The notes under the pieces: model-generated
The model's database searches: none
What the model was told of the DNA's origin: nothing
What the model saw: the letters and a program-made list of their open reading frames with translations, nothing else
Shown here: positions 39,028 through 48,948 of the stretch, piece after piece
Layout of the letters: the number at the start of each line of letters is the position of its first letter
Numbering within the stretch: position 1 is the first letter of the stretch
Assembly (NCBI RefSeq): GCF_036208045.1
Contig: NZ_CP121472.1
Coordinates: 5,343,531-5,407,530 of the forward strand
Source: Thiorhodovibrio winogradskyi
Lineage (GTDB): Bacteria; Pseudomonadota; Gammaproteobacteria; Chromatiales; Chromatiaceae
DNA: 64,000 bases
Direction of reading: 5' to 3'
Made by a program: the position numbers and the translations under genes

Positions 39028-39651
39028 GGAGCGATAGATTCAGCTCGTGGCTGATCTCTCAACTGGTCCGATTGGTCGGTTGTTACAGTCTATCGGGACT
39101 GCTTGACATGGCCGCAGCACCCGGTAACCCTAGGAAAGTTCATTAAACTTGGGCACAAGGCCCAGTTAGCAAGCCGGGTGGCGAAACCCGTTGACTCAGG
39201 CTGAAGGCCACAAAGCTGGCCTTTGGTGCTAGTACTGACTGAGCCCTGACTGGGGGGGTCAGGCGCTTCGGTTCTAATGGCGCTGGCCTGGCAAGGCCGG
39301 CTTTGCAACGATGGCTTGCAACATTGGCTTGCACATAAGACTGCCGTTGGCGGCTCGCAAGCCCGGGCGGGCGGCGGCACGCCGTGACTGACGGCATGGC
39401 GGCAGAAGGCGACCCCTCGCCTTGCCTTCTCTTACCATAGCAAAGCTTGACCAAGCGCGCAGGCCCAGTTTGTCATCTGGGGCAGAAAATTTTTGCTCAC
39501 AACCGCGGCGTCCTGAGTTGAAAAACCAGCTTCAAACTAGAAATTGAACAAAGATTCTTGCAGAATTATCTGAAAAACAAGCTATAACTAAGGCAGCGCC
39601 TTCGCTTACTTGTCCCATATGCTGTACTTTCAGCGCCGGAGAGAGAAAAAC
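39028..39651. other. Intergenic region before the chemoreceptor gene
   Basis: About 620 bases without a supported gene. The part from 39120 to 39440 has many short GC-rich inverted segments and could encode a structured RNA, but I recognise no known family. The last 120 bases before the chemoreceptor are AT-rich; TATAAC at 39583 with TTGCAG 19 bp upstream is a weak promoter candidate. Confidence 0.4.
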
Positions 39652-41562
39652 ATGCTGAAGAATTTGACCATCGGCTCGCGCATCCTACTTGGCTCCGCGC
39701 TCATTTTATTCCTGACTCTGGGTGTGCTACTGCCGATTCAGCTTGGCAAACTAAGCGACATCACCACTGAAAACCAGACCTGCTTTGCGCGCGGCCTGTT
39801 CCAATCCTTCCAGGCCGCCTTGAAAGATCAGGGCAATCTCGCGCTCGCGCTCAGCGCCGCCCAGGCTAGCAGGCCAGAGGTGCAGCGCGCCTTTGCCGAG
39901 GGCGATCGCGAACGCCTGCTTGAACTGACCCAGGACGAATTCGCGCTCCTGAAACAAGAGCAGAATGTCCGCCAGTTCCAGTTTCTGAGGCCTCCGGCAA
40001 CCTCTTTCCTACGCGTGCACATGCCAGAGAAGCATGGCGATGACCTCAGGGACATGCGCGGCACCGTGGTCGCCGCCAATCAGACCCGCAAATCCGTGAT
40101 GGGTCTGGAGCGGGGCGTCGCCGGGCTTGGCATCAGAGGCGTTTATCCCATGTTTCACCAAGGCCAGCATCTCGGCGTGGTGGAGTTCGGCATCTCCTTC
40201 GGACAACCATTTTTTGATGCCTTCCTGGAAGATTTTCAGGTGCCCAGTGCGCTGCACCTGGCCAAGGATCGCGGCTTCGAGACCTTTGCCGGTACCATCG
40301 CCGGCGATACCCTGCTTGAACCCGAGGAACTGCGCGCGGCCCTGGCCGGCGAGGTCGTCACCCGCGCGGCCCATGTCGGCGAGCAACCAGTGTTCATTTA
40401 TGCACGTGAAATAACCGATTACTCGGGTCAGGCCATCGGTGTTGTGGAACTGCTGGTGGACCGCACCGCCGCAGCCAACGCCTACCGCAATGCCTTGCTT
40501 GCCCAGCTCGGCATAGGCGCGCTGATGCTGTTGATCGGTTTCGGCATCGCCTGGGGTATTAGCAAAAGCATCACCGGCCCCCTGCGCGCCACACTCGGGC
40601 GCCTGCATGAGATTGCCGCCGGCGATGGCGACCTGACTCAGCGGCTGGACGCGGATGGCCACAATGAGCTGGCCGACCTGGCGCAAGCCTTTAATGCCTT
40701 TGTCGATAAGGTGCAAACCCTGGTGCGCGACATCGCCGGCGCCTCCGCTCAGCTCGCCTCGGCCGCCGAGGAGCTGTCGCTAACCAGCGGCGAGACCTCG
40801 CGGCATGTCGGCCGTCAGCAGCATGAGATCGATCAGGTCGCGACCGCCATCAACCAGATGACGGCCACCGTGGAAGAAGTCGCGCGTCATGCCGCCGAGG
40901 CCGCCCGTGCCACCCAGGAGACGGACCGCGAAACCCATGCTGGTACCGAGGTGGTCGGCAAGACCATCAAGGCCATTGAGGCTGTCGCGCACGAGGTCGA
41001 GAGCGCCGGAGACATTATCTCGCGGTTGTCGGCCGACAGCGTGGAAATCGGCGCCGTGTTGGATGTGATTCGCGGCATCGCCGAGCAGACCAATCTGCTC
41101 GCCCTCAATGCCGCCATTGAGGCGGCACGTGCTGGCGAGCAGGGTCGCGGCTTCGCCGTGGTGGCCGATGAGGTGCGCACCCTGGCCAGTCGCACCCAGG
41201 TCTCCACCCAGGACATTCAGGAGAAAATCCAACGGGTGCAGACTGGCTCCAACAACGCGGTTGCGGCCATGGAACAGGGGCAGGCGAAAGCGAGCGAGGC
41301 GGTCGCGCAGGCCAGACAGGGTGGAGAATCCCTGCAAACCATCAATAGCGCCGTCTCAAGCATCACTGACATGAATCATCAGATCGCCAGCGCGGCCGAG
41401 GAGCAAAGCGCCGTGGCCGAGGAGATCAACCGAAATATCCATGTCATCTCGGAGGCCGTGGATCAGTCCGCCTCGGGCGCCAACCAGATCAGTGCCGCCA
41501 GCGGAGAACTCGCCCAGTTGGCTGCCCGCCTGCAGAGCCTGGTTGGTCAGTTCCGGGTGTGA
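39652..41562 (+). CDS. Methyl-accepting chemotaxis protein
   Basis: The 636-residue chemoreceptor has an N-terminal helix (residues about 12-32) and a roughly 250-residue periplasmic sensing domain of the double-Cache type, with [20 protein letters not shown] second helix near 300 leads into a HAMP domain ([27 protein letters not shown] split at about 320-340) and a long coiled-coil signalling domain. The conserved hairpin tip includes [20 protein letters not shown] near 475. It has no C-terminal CheR pentapeptide. GGAGAGA before the ATG at 39652 supports this start over the ATG 42 bp upstream. The ligand is unknown. Confidence 0.93.
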   Translation: MLKNLTIGSRILLGSALILFLTLGVLLPIQLGKLSDITTENQTCFARGLFQSFQAALKDQGNLALALSAAQASRPEVQRAFAEGDRERLLELTQDEFALLKQEQNVRQFQFLRPPATSFLRVHMPEKHGDDLRDMRGTVVAANQTRKSVMGLERGVAGLGIRGVYPMFHQGQHLGVVEFGISFGQPFFDAFLEDFQVPSALHLAKDRGFETFAGTIAGDTLLEPEELRAALAGEVVTRAAHVGEQPVFIYAREITDYSGQAIGVVELLVDRTAAANAYRNALLAQLGIGALMLLIGFGIAWGISKSITGPLRATLGRLHEIAAGDGDLTQRLDADGHNELADLAQAFNAFVDKVQTLVRDIAGASAQLASAAEELSLTSGETSRHVGRQQHEIDQVATAINQMTATVEEVARHAAEAARATQETDRETHAGTEVVGKTIKAIEAVAHEVESAGDIISRLSADSVEIGAVLDVIRGIAEQTNLLALNAAIEAARAGEQGRGFAVVADEVRTLASRTQVSTQDIQEKIQRVQTGSNNAVAAMEQGQAKASEAVAQARQGGESLQTINSAVSSITDMNHQIASAAEEQSAVAEEINRNIHVISEAVDQSASGANQISAASGELAQLAARLQSLVGQFRV

Positions 41563-41630
41563 GCGCGCGGCCAGTCGCCGCGACCCTGAATCCACTGCCG
41601 CAGTTTTGGCGGTGGCTGGGATCATGATTC

Positions 41631-42680
41631 TTAACCGGACCCTGGCCCGAGTACATAGACCAGACCATTGCTGCCAACGGCAAGGTAATCACCGTTGCGC
41701 GCGTAGGCCAGGGCAATCAGCTTGACCGCCGAGGGGGTAATCCAGCTACGGCGGCCCAGGATCCAATGCTCAAGCGGCTGGCCGCTGCCGAGCGACCAGC
41801 GCTTGACATGACCAGTGACACTGCCGGTCAGGAGTTCGTCCTCGCGCGGCGAGAAGACCGCTGAACTGTAGGTGATGCCGCGTCCCATCCATTTCTGGAA
41901 GGGGTTCAGCTCAAACAGCAAGGCGCCGCTGCGGGTGTCCCAGACCGCCGCGCGCGCACTTTGCCCGGCCGCGAAAGCATGGCGCCCGCTCGGCGACAGC
42001 GCGGCGGTCATGCCATTGTTGTCGAGTTCCCAGCGGTGCAGTTCCTTGGCCTGTTGCAGATCCCACAAGCGCGCATAGTCATCGTCACAGACTGTGAGCC
42101 CTAGCCTGCCGTCAGCTGAGATGGCCACGTCATTGACTTCTTCCGCGTGCGACAGACGATGCTCAATGCCGCCACGACGCAGATCGAACACCAGCGCTTC
42201 GTTGTTGGCGGTGCCAATCAGCAGACGCCGACCGGCATCGGCCAACGCCAATGAACTGATCTCGTGTGGCAGCATCCAACTCTGCAGCGCCTGGCCGGTC
42301 TTGGCATCCCACAGAACCATGATGGGCGCCTGATCGACCGTGACCGCATAGCTGGCATCGCCGGCGAGTGCCACCGCGACCAGCACCGTGGGCTTCTCGC
42401 CATGGTGGTTCCAGTTAAAACGCCGCGCCTTGCTGGCCAGATCCCAGAAACTGCCGCCCTGGTTGATCGAAGCGGCCACCAGCGCGCTGGCATCGCTGCT
42501 GAGATTCGCGTCGTACAAACCCTGTTGCGCCACCCCAAAACTGCCTTTCTCCCCCGGGTCGAAGCAGCCACCGAGCAAGAGCGGCACGACCAGCAGCCAG
42601 GCGAACTGGAGCGGCGAATGGCTTCGCCAAATCCGCGCGGGCGAGCTGTCACGGAATGTCCCAAAAATCTCCTTCACCAT
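41631..42680 (-). CDS. WD40-repeat lipoprotein
   Basis: The 349-residue product has a signal peptide with lipobox LLLGGC (Cys near residue 39). It then has about six WD40-like blades, including LWDAKTGQALQSW, VFDLRRGGIEHRLSHAEEVNDVAISADG and LWDLQQAKELHRW. It is expected to be a lipidated beta-propeller in the cell envelope, perhaps a scaffold. The initiator follows an A/T-rich leader. It is transcribed in the same direction as the ABC exporter gene 60 bp upstream. Confidence 0.85.
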   Translation of the reverse strand: MVKEIFGTFRDSSPARIWRSHSPLQFAWLLVVPLLLGGCFDPGEKGSFGVAQQGLYDANLSSDASALVAASINQGGSFWDLASKARRFNWNHHGEKPTVLVAVALAGDASYAVTVDQAPIMVLWDAKTGQALQSWMLPHEISSLALADAGRRLLIGTANNEALVFDLRRGGIEHRLSHAEEVNDVAISADGRLGLTVCDDDYARLWDLQQAKELHRWELDNNGMTAALSPSGRHAFAAGQSARAAVWDTRSGALLFELNPFQKWMGRGITYSSAVFSPREDELLTGSVTGHVKRWSLGSGQPLEHWILGRRSWITPSAVKLIALAYARNGDYLAVGSNGLVYVLGPGSG

Positions 42681-42740
42681 CTTGGCAACTCCTTACAATT
42701 CTGAATATTTCAGCAAAGCACATCAAGCTGCGGGTAGACG

Positions 42741-44543
42741 TTATCGGTGAGTCACTGCCGCATCCTGAAACTGCAAGGACGCGAGGCGCGCATAGAGTCC
42801 ATCCTCGCGCATCAGGCTGGCATGGGGACCGCTGGCGACAATGCGCCCCTGGTCCAGCACCAGAATGCGATCAGCATTGCGCACCGTTGCCAGCCGATGG
42901 GCAATGACCATGCTGGTGCGCCCCTGCATTAGATGCTCAAGCGCGTCCTGCACCAGGCGCTCACTCTCGGCATCCAGCGCGCTGGTGGCCTCATCGAGCA
43001 GCAGCAGCGCCGGATTGCGCAAAATGGTTCGGGCAATGGCGATGCGCTGGCGCTCGCCGCCGGACAGGCGCACGCCGCGCTCGCCCAGATAGGTATCGAA
43101 GCCTTGCGGCAGCCGCTCAAGAAAGACATCGGCATGGGCAGCCGCGGCAGCGCGGCGGACATCCTCGTCGCTGGCCGAATCCAGGCCATAACGGATATTC
43201 TCCCAGGCACTGGCGCCGAAAATCACCGGATCCTGCGGCACCAGGGCGATCTGGCCGCGCAGGTCGCGCAGATCGAGCGCACGCAGGTCAATCCCGTCGA
43301 AGCGAATGCAACCGGCCTGCGGATCATAAAAGCGCAGCAGCAGGGCGAACAGGGTGGATTTACCCGCGCCCGAGGGGCCAACCAGCGCCACCCGCTCGCC
43401 GGGTTGAATGGCCAGGCTCAGACCATCGGCAGCCGGTGTCTCCGGGCGGCTCGGATAACAAAAACGCACCTGCTCAAAGCGCACGGCGCCGCGTGCCGGT
43501 TGTGGCAGGGCCGTGGGCTGTACCGGGCTAACGACCGCTGGCTCCAGGCTGAGCAGTTCCATCAGCCGCTCGCTCGCCCCGGCGCCGCGCAGCAGCTGCC
43601 CGAGCAGGTCGCTCAGCGAGCCCACCGAACCGGCCACCAGCACCGCATAGAACAAAAACGCCGAAAGATCCCCGCCGCTGAGGGTCTCCGCCAACACCTG
43701 GCGACCACCAACCCAGAGCACGGCGCCGATGGCGCCGAAGGTGAGCAGGGTGGCGATACCGGAGAGCAGCGCGCTGCTGACCGAGCGTTGCATGGCCACG
43801 CGAAAGGCGCGCTCGACCTGATCGGCATAGCGCTGGTTGTCAATGGGTTGATGATTAAAGGCCTGGACGGTGCGAATACCATGCACGGCTTCATCGACAT
43901 AGGCGCCGATGTCCGCCACCCGATCTTGACTGGCGCGCGAGAGTTTGCGCACCCGCGAGCCCAGCAGCCAACTCGGTCCCACCACCAAGGGCACGCCGAG
44001 CAGCACCAGAGCGGTGAGCGCCGGGCTGGTGATGGCGAGCATCACCACCCCGCCGATGACCAGTAGCGAGGTGCGCAACACCATGGCCAGGGTCGAGCCG
44101 ACCACCACCTGTAACAGCGCGGTGTCGCTGGTCAGCCGGCTGATGACCTCGCCGGCACGCACGCTCTCAAAATAACCGATATCCAGGTGCAGCACGCGCT
44201 CGAACACCGCCTGACGGATATCCGCCACCACCCGCTCGCCAATCCAGTTAAGCAAGTAGCTGCGCGCGACAATGGCGGCGGCGGTTAACACCACCACGGC
44301 AAGAAAAAACACCAACGCCTGATTGAGCGCCGCGAGCGAGCCGGTACTGAGCCCCGAATCCACCACAGTGCGGATCACCTGGCCAAAGGTCAGCACCGAA
44401 CCCGCCGCAACCAGCAGCGCCAGCAGGGCACCGAACAGATGCAAACCGTAGGGTTTGGCAAAGCGCAGCAGCCGCAGCAGCGCGCGCGGGTTGCGGGTGG
44501 CGGGACGCTCTGGTGGCGCACTGGTGGTCGATTGATGATGCAT
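42741..44543 (-). CDS. MsbA-like ABC exporter (fused membrane and ATPase domains)
   Basis: The 600-residue half-transporter has six predicted helices in residues about 35-325 and a C-terminal ATPase. The ATPase has Walker A GPSGAGKST near residue 390, Q-loop VPQDPVIFG near 437, the signature VRLSGGERQRIAIA near 492, Walker B LLLLDEATSALD and the H-loop IAHRL near 545. It works as a homodimer. The family includes lipid A and multidrug exporters; the substrate cannot be decided, although the ALRDLRGQI context resembles MsbA/LmrA. It is divergent from the GNAT/nitrilase gene. Confidence 0.92.
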   Translation of the reverse strand: MHHQSTTSAPPERPATRNPRALLRLLRFAKPYGLHLFGALLALLVAAGSVLTFGQVIRTVVDSGLSTGSLAALNQALVFFLAVVVLTAAAIVARSYLLNWIGERVVADIRQAVFERVLHLDIGYFESVRAGEVISRLTSDTALLQVVVGSTLAMVLRTSLLVIGGVVMLAITSPALTALVLLGVPLVVGPSWLLGSRVRKLSRASQDRVADIGAYVDEAVHGIRTVQAFNHQPIDNQRYADQVERAFRVAMQRSVSSALLSGIATLLTFGAIGAVLWVGGRQVLAETLSGGDLSAFLFYAVLVAGSVGSLSDLLGQLLRGAGASERLMELLSLEPAVVSPVQPTALPQPARGAVRFEQVRFCYPSRPETPAADGLSLAIQPGERVALVGPSGAGKSTLFALLLRFYDPQAGCIRFDGIDLRALDLRDLRGQIALVPQDPVIFGASAWENIRYGLDSASDEDVRRAAAAAHADVFLERLPQGFDTYLGERGVRLSGGERQRIAIARTILRNPALLLLDEATSALDAESERLVQDALEHLMQGRTSMVIAHRLATVRNADRILVLDQGRIVASGPHASLMREDGLYARLASLQFQDAAVTHR

Positions 44544-44607
44544 GTGGGAAAGGTCCGTGAAAAACTGTCAAGATAAGACTTTGCCACGAATGTGAGTCCA
44601 AAGCGCC

Positions 44608-46170
44608 ATGAGCCAGGTACCAGACACCGCCGCGCAGGTTGTCGTGCGCAACCCCACACCGGCGGACATCCCTAACATTCGCAAGCTGTTCGCGCGCGCC
44701 TATGCCGGCAGTGGGGTGAGCAGCTACAGCGCCAGCATGCTGCGCGGGCAGATTAACAAGTTCCCCGAGGGGCAGTTTATCGCTGAATATGAGGGCACTC
44801 TGATCGGTTTCTGCTCGAGTTTTCTCATTAGCGGCGAGATCGCCCTCAAGCCCCACACCTGGAACTGGATCACCGGCGGCGGCTACGCCACCCGCCACGA
44901 TCCCAATGGCGACTATCTCTACGGCATGGAGGTGTGCGTCGATCCGGACTTTCGCGGCCTGCGCATTGGCCAGCGACTCTACGACGAGCGCAAGAAGCTG
45001 GTCCAGGCTTGGGCCCTGCGCGGCATTGTCTACGGCGGGCGCCTGCCCACCCTGGCCACCGCCATGGAGCGCTTCGCCAAGCCCGAGGAGTATATCGAGG
45101 CCATCGTACAAGGCCGCGAGAAAGACCCGGTGCTGACCTTTCAGCTGCGCAACGATTTTGCGTTTATTGGCTTGCTGCCGGAGTACTGGAACGAGGATCG
45201 CCAGTCGCTCGGCTATGGCGTGCATTTGCTGTGGCGCAATCCGCAGGCTCCGGATGAGAAGGAAGAAGCGCGCGCCAAGCCCTTCGGCGGGCGCCTGACC
45301 GACACCGTGCGGGTGGCGACCGTGCAGTATCAACAGCGGCGGGTCAAGTCCTTCGAGGACTTCGTCGAGATGCTGCGCTATTTCGTCGATGTCACCGCCG
45401 ATTACCGCTCCGACTTCTGCGTCTTTCCGGAATTATTTTCCCTGCAACTGCTGTCGATGGAGGATCAGGAGCTCTCCCCCTCCGAGGCCATCGAGGCGCT
45501 GACGCGCTGGACCGACCCCATTAAAACCGCCTTGCGCGACATGGCGGTGCGCTACAACATCAACATCATTGGCGGCTCGCACCCGACGAAAATGCCCAAC
45601 GGGCGGGTCGAGAACATCTGCTACGTCTGCCTGCGCGGTGGGGAGATTCACGAGCAAGCCAAGATTCACCCGACCCCGAATGAGGTCTACTGGTGGAATA
45701 TCGAGGGCGGCCATGAGCTCTCCACCATCAACACCGACTGCGGGCCCATCGGGGTGCTGATCTGCTACGACGCGGAGTTTCCCGAGCTATCGCGCCATCT
45801 CGCCGACCAGGGCGCCAATATTATTTTCGTGCCCTTTTGCACCGACGAGCGCCAGTCCTATCTGCGGGTCCGCTACTGCTGCCAGGCGCGCGCCGTGGAG
45901 AACCAATGCTATGTGGTCATGTCCGGCAACTGCGGCAATCTGCCGAATGTCGCCAACATGGACATCCAATACGCCCAGAGCTGCATCCTCACCCCCTGCG
46001 ATTTTCCCTTCGCGCGCGACGGCATCGCCGCCGATACCACCCCCAATGTCGAGACGGTCGCCTTCGCCGACCTGCGCCTGGCCGATTTGCGCGAGGCGCG
46101 CTACTCAGGGACGGTGCAAAACCTGAAAGACCGGCGGCATGATCTTTATAATCTGGTGTGGCGAGAGTAA
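44608..46170 (+). CDS. Bifunctional GNAT acetyltransferase / carbon-nitrogen hydrolase
   Basis: The 520-residue protein fuses a GNAT domain (residues about 10-200, acetyl-CoA-binding GLRIGQRLYDERKK near 117) to a nitrilase-superfamily amidase (about 230-510). The nitrilase triad is intact: Glu in FPELF near 272, Lys in QAKIHPTP near 352, Cys in LICYDAEFPE near 388. This fusion is a recognised family in proteobacteria, but its substrate is unknown. It is transcribed away from the exporter, and the gap before the next gene holds REP-like palindromes. Confidence 0.93.
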   Translation: MSQVPDTAAQVVVRNPTPADIPNIRKLFARAYAGSGVSSYSASMLRGQINKFPEGQFIAEYEGTLIGFCSSFLISGEIALKPHTWNWITGGGYATRHDPNGDYLYGMEVCVDPDFRGLRIGQRLYDERKKLVQAWALRGIVYGGRLPTLATAMERFAKPEEYIEAIVQGREKDPVLTFQLRNDFAFIGLLPEYWNEDRQSLGYGVHLLWRNPQAPDEKEEARAKPFGGRLTDTVRVATVQYQQRRVKSFEDFVEMLRYFVDVTADYRSDFCVFPELFSLQLLSMEDQELSPSEAIEALTRWTDPIKTALRDMAVRYNINIIGGSHPTKMPNGRVENICYVCLRGGEIHEQAKIHPTPNEVYWWNIEGGHELSTINTDCGPIGVLICYDAEFPELSRHLADQGANIIFVPFCTDERQSYLRVRYCCQARAVENQCYVVMSGNCGNLPNVANMDIQYAQSCILTPCDFPFARDGIAADTTPNVETVAFADLRLADLREARYSGTVQNLKDRRHDLYNLVWRE

Positions 46171-46207
46171 CAACAGGTGCGCGGGCTTCAGCCGGCAAAC
46201 TGGGAGC

Positions 46208-46223
46208 GCCGGCTTTAGCCGGC
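46208..46223. repeat. REP-like palindrome (GCCGGCT-TT-AGCCGGC)
   Basis: A perfect 7-bp stem with a 2-nt loop lies between the nitrilase-fusion gene and the GDP-fucose synthase gene. A related GGGCTTCAGCCGGC lies just upstream at 46184. It may help terminate the upstream transcript or be a dispersed repeat. Confidence 0.55.
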
Positions 46224-46283
46224 ACACCCTCGACAACCACCACAGGCCAAGCCACCACCCGCACCGGACTTTAAGGAGTTGCA

Positions 46284-47240
46284 ATGAAAATCTTCATCGC
46301 CGGACACCGCGGCATGGTCGGCTCCGCCATCCTCCGCCGCCTCGCGGACCAAACCCAAATCGAGCCAGTTACCCGCACCCGCGCGGAACTGGATCTGACC
46401 AATACCGCCGCGGTCGAGACCTTCTTCGCCGAGCAACGCCCGCGGCAGGTCTATCTCGCGGCGGCCAAGGTCGGCGGCATCTGGGCCAATGAACACCTAC
46501 CGGCCGAGTTTATCTATCAGAACCTCATGGTTCAGGCCAATGTGATTCACGCCGCCTGGCGCCACGGGGTCGAGCGGCTGCTGTTCCTCGGCAGCTCCTG
46601 CATTTACCCACGCCTCGCGCCCCAGCCGATGGTGGAAGGCGCCCTGCTGAGCGGCCCGCTCGAACCCACCAACGAGCCCTATGCGGTGGCCAAGATCGCC
46701 GGCATCAAGTTGTGCGAATCCTACAACCGCCAGTACGGCACCGATTTCCGCAGCGTGATGCCAACCAATCTCTACGGCCCCGGCGACAATTTTCATCCGC
46801 GCGAAAGCCACGTCATCCCGGCACTACTGCGCAAATTCCACCAGGCCAAATGCGACCAGGCGCCCGAGGTCGAGGTTTGGGGCAGCGGCAACGCCTTGCG
46901 CGAATTCCTGCATGTCGACGACATGGCCGATGCCTGTGTCTATCTGATGAACCTCGCCCCCGAGCGCCATGCCGAGCTGACCGAGCCGATGTGTTCTCAT
47001 GTCAATGTCGGCAGCGGCGTCGATCTCTCCATCCGCGAACTCGCCGAAACCATCCGGCGCGTGACCGGCTACCAGGGCCAGATCCGCTTCGACAGCACCA
47101 AGCCCGACGGCCCACCACGCAAGCTGCTCGATGTCAGCCGCCTGCGCGGTCTCGGCTGGCAGTCGCGTATCGAGCTCGAGCAAGGACTGGCACAAACCTA
47201 TCAGTGGTTTGTCGAGAATCTGGGGCAGGTTCGTGGGTGA
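46284..47240 (+). CDS. fcl: GDP-L-fucose synthase
   Basis: Fcl (WcaG) is the epimerase/reductase that turns GDP-4-keto-6-deoxymannose into GDP-L-fucose for surface polysaccharide. The 318-residue product is an extended SDR. It has the NADP motif [10 protein letters not shown] near residue 8, [11 protein letters not shown] near 60, [14 protein letters not shown] near 103, and the catalytic Tyr-x-x-x-Lys in YAVAK near 133. AAGGAG precedes the ATG. The partner gmd is not in the window. Confidence 0.95.
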   Translation: MKIFIAGHRGMVGSAILRRLADQTQIEPVTRTRAELDLTNTAAVETFFAEQRPRQVYLAAAKVGGIWANEHLPAEFIYQNLMVQANVIHAAWRHGVERLLFLGSSCIYPRLAPQPMVEGALLSGPLEPTNEPYAVAKIAGIKLCESYNRQYGTDFRSVMPTNLYGPGDNFHPRESHVIPALLRKFHQAKCDQAPEVEVWGSGNALREFLHVDDMADACVYLMNLAPERHAELTEPMCSHVNVGSGVDLSIRELAETIRRVTGYQGQIRFDSTKPDGPPRKLLDVSRLRGLGWQSRIELEQGLAQTYQWFVENLGQVRG

Positions 47241-47275
47241 TGGGTGTCTGACTTCAATCAAGCAATGGCTAGGCA

Positions 47276-47617
47276 TCAGTGCGGCTGCCCGAACAGCAGC
47301 CCGAGATCAATCTCGATCTCCATGAAAGGCGGAATACAGCCCTTAACAGCCGTCTCCCCCACTCCCTTGGCGGTGAAAACGGCACGATAGGCGCCCGCAT
47401 CCAGCGCATAGGCGATCAGGGCGCGCTCTTGCGGGGCGATGATCCAATAGAAGGGCACGCCGGCCCGTTGCAGGCGGATGAAGTGCATAACCCGATCTTT
47501 TCGCTCGTGACCGGGGGCGAGAATCTCGCACACCCAGTCTGGCGGAATGGTCATGATGCCGGTGGGTCGTTGCGGCAACCGCTCCTTGCGCCAGCCCGCC
47601 AGGTCATGGACATACCA
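47276..47617 (-). pseudogene. Uma2/DUF820 gene fragment, 5' end lost
   Basis: Reading leftward from 47617 gives WYVHDLAGWRKERL and then VCEILAPGHERKD, closely matching residues 72-115 of the Uma2 protein at 35503, down to the C-terminus. An in-frame TAA lies directly before WYV, and the N-terminal third is absent. The missing part ends where the DUF4338 element begins, so insertion or deletion there truncated the gene. Confidence 0.8.
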
Positions 47618-47696
47618 TTACCCATATCTCCCGCCCCCAGCGTCGCCCAGGGCTGGACACAGCTCCCGAGATCTGCTGAGATGCTGTCCCATCATC

Positions 47697-48533
47697 ATGA
47701 CCGACGGGACGGAAGACCCTGGACAAGGCATTCCAAGTCGCTTATGTGGGCGCCCCTTCAACGAGACCGACTTAGCGCGCATTCGCCAAGAGGTTACCCG
47801 AGCGCAGCCGCCGCTGCGCGCGGAGATCGCCCGGCGGGTGTGTCGCGCGTTGGAGTGGACCGATCTCCAAGGCCGCCCCAAGCTCATGAGTGCCCGCGTG
47901 GGGTTGCTGCGTCTGCATCGCGCCGGGCTCATCGAACTGCCACCGCCGAGCGGCGGCAATGGCAATGGGCGCCGATACCGCGCGCGCCCCGAGACTTGGC
48001 CCGAGCCGGTCCCGGTGTCTGCTCCGCTGCGCGCCCTCAGCGGTTTGCACTTGGTGAGCGTCAGTGACCGGCGTACCTCGCACTGTTGGAATAGCCTCAT
48101 CGAATGCTATCACTACCTCGGCTACAGCCCACTGCCCGGGGCGCAGCTGCGCTACCTGATCCAGTTCGATGGCGGCCTGCTCGGCGCCATCGGCTTTGGC
48201 GCGGCGGCCTGGAAAGTCGCCGCCCGCGACCACTGGATTGGCTGGACGCCCGCCCAGCGCCAAGCGCACCTAGGACGGGTGCTCAACAATGCGCGCTTTT
48301 TGATTCTGCCTTGGGTGCAAGTCAAGCACCTCGCCTCCAAAGTGCTGGCCCTGGCCGCGCGGCAAGTCACCATCGACTTTCCCGCCCGCTATGGCGAGCG
48401 CGTGGTGCTGCTGGAGACCTTCGTGGAAATCCCACGCTTTGCCGGGACCTGCTACCGTGCCGCCAACTGGCACTATCTGGGCGAGACCACCGGACGGGGC
48501 AAAACCGACCGCACCCATCAAGCCGCGCTGTAG
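47697..48533 (+). CDS. DUF4338 (DruA-like) protein, copy 1, C-terminal frameshift
   Basis: The 278-residue product has the DUF4338 pattern: an N-terminal wHTH-like region (ARRVCRALEWTDLQGRPK near residue 43), LHLVSVSDRR near 117, LIECYHYLGY, and the core HWIGW, ARFLILPWVQVKHLASKVL and LLETFVEIPRFAGTCYRAANW near 180-260. DUF4338 is the domain of DruA in Druantia phage-defence systems, and it also occurs beside transposases. The stop at 48533 appears premature: the +1 frame continues with VYVYPLAADFRAAL to 48600, the usual ending in this family, so a one-base indel has probably cut off about 23 residues. A transposase fragment follows directly. Confidence 0.7.
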   Translation: MTDGTEDPGQGIPSRLCGRPFNETDLARIRQEVTRAQPPLRAEIARRVCRALEWTDLQGRPKLMSARVGLLRLHRAGLIELPPPSGGNGNGRRYRARPETWPEPVPVSAPLRALSGLHLVSVSDRRTSHCWNSLIECYHYLGYSPLPGAQLRYLIQFDGGLLGAIGFGAAAWKVAARDHWIGWTPAQRQAHLGRVLNNARFLILPWVQVKHLASKVLALAARQVTIDFPARYGERVVLLETFVEIPRFAGTCYRAANWHYLGETTGRGKTDRTHQAAL

Positions 48534-48600
48534 CGCTTGTGCGGTCTATGTCTATCCGCTGGCGGCGGACTTCCGCGCCGCGTTGGGGGTGGTGGCATGA

Positions 48601-48816
48601 GCGCGCCTGAATCGGCGCGCCCAGCAGGTGATCGCCTCCCTCGGCGCCAAGCCGACACAGAGTATCCCCGGGGCTTGCAACGGCTGGTATGAGACCCGCG
48701 CGGCCTACCGGTTTTTCAATCATCCAAAAGTCACCGCCAAGCAGGTGCTCGCCCCTCATATCGCCTGTACTGAAGCCCGCGTGCGCGAGCATCCCCGGGT
48801 CAGCCCTGACGCATAA
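48601..48816 (+). pseudogene. N-terminal fragment of an IS4/Tn5-type transposase
   Basis: The frame reads RLNRRAQQVIASLGAKP, then AAYRFFNHPKV and LAPHIACTEARVREHPRV. This is the DNA-binding N-terminal domain of Tn5-like transposases (the family pattern ATYRFFDN...LAPH). It stops at 48816, before any DDE catalytic domain. It lies in the same frame as the displaced C-terminus of the DUF4338 gene just upstream. It is a relic, not an active element. Confidence 0.8.
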
Positions 48817-48948
48817 CCACTCGCCCCCACAGGTGGCAAGGGCTGATGGGCCGGCAGAAAAAAATGTTTTCGCAAAAGCGGCTAGACAACGCTCGCGCAT
48901 GATGCCAGAATCGAGCCTGAGTCATTCTCGCGAAGGGATTGTCAGCGC

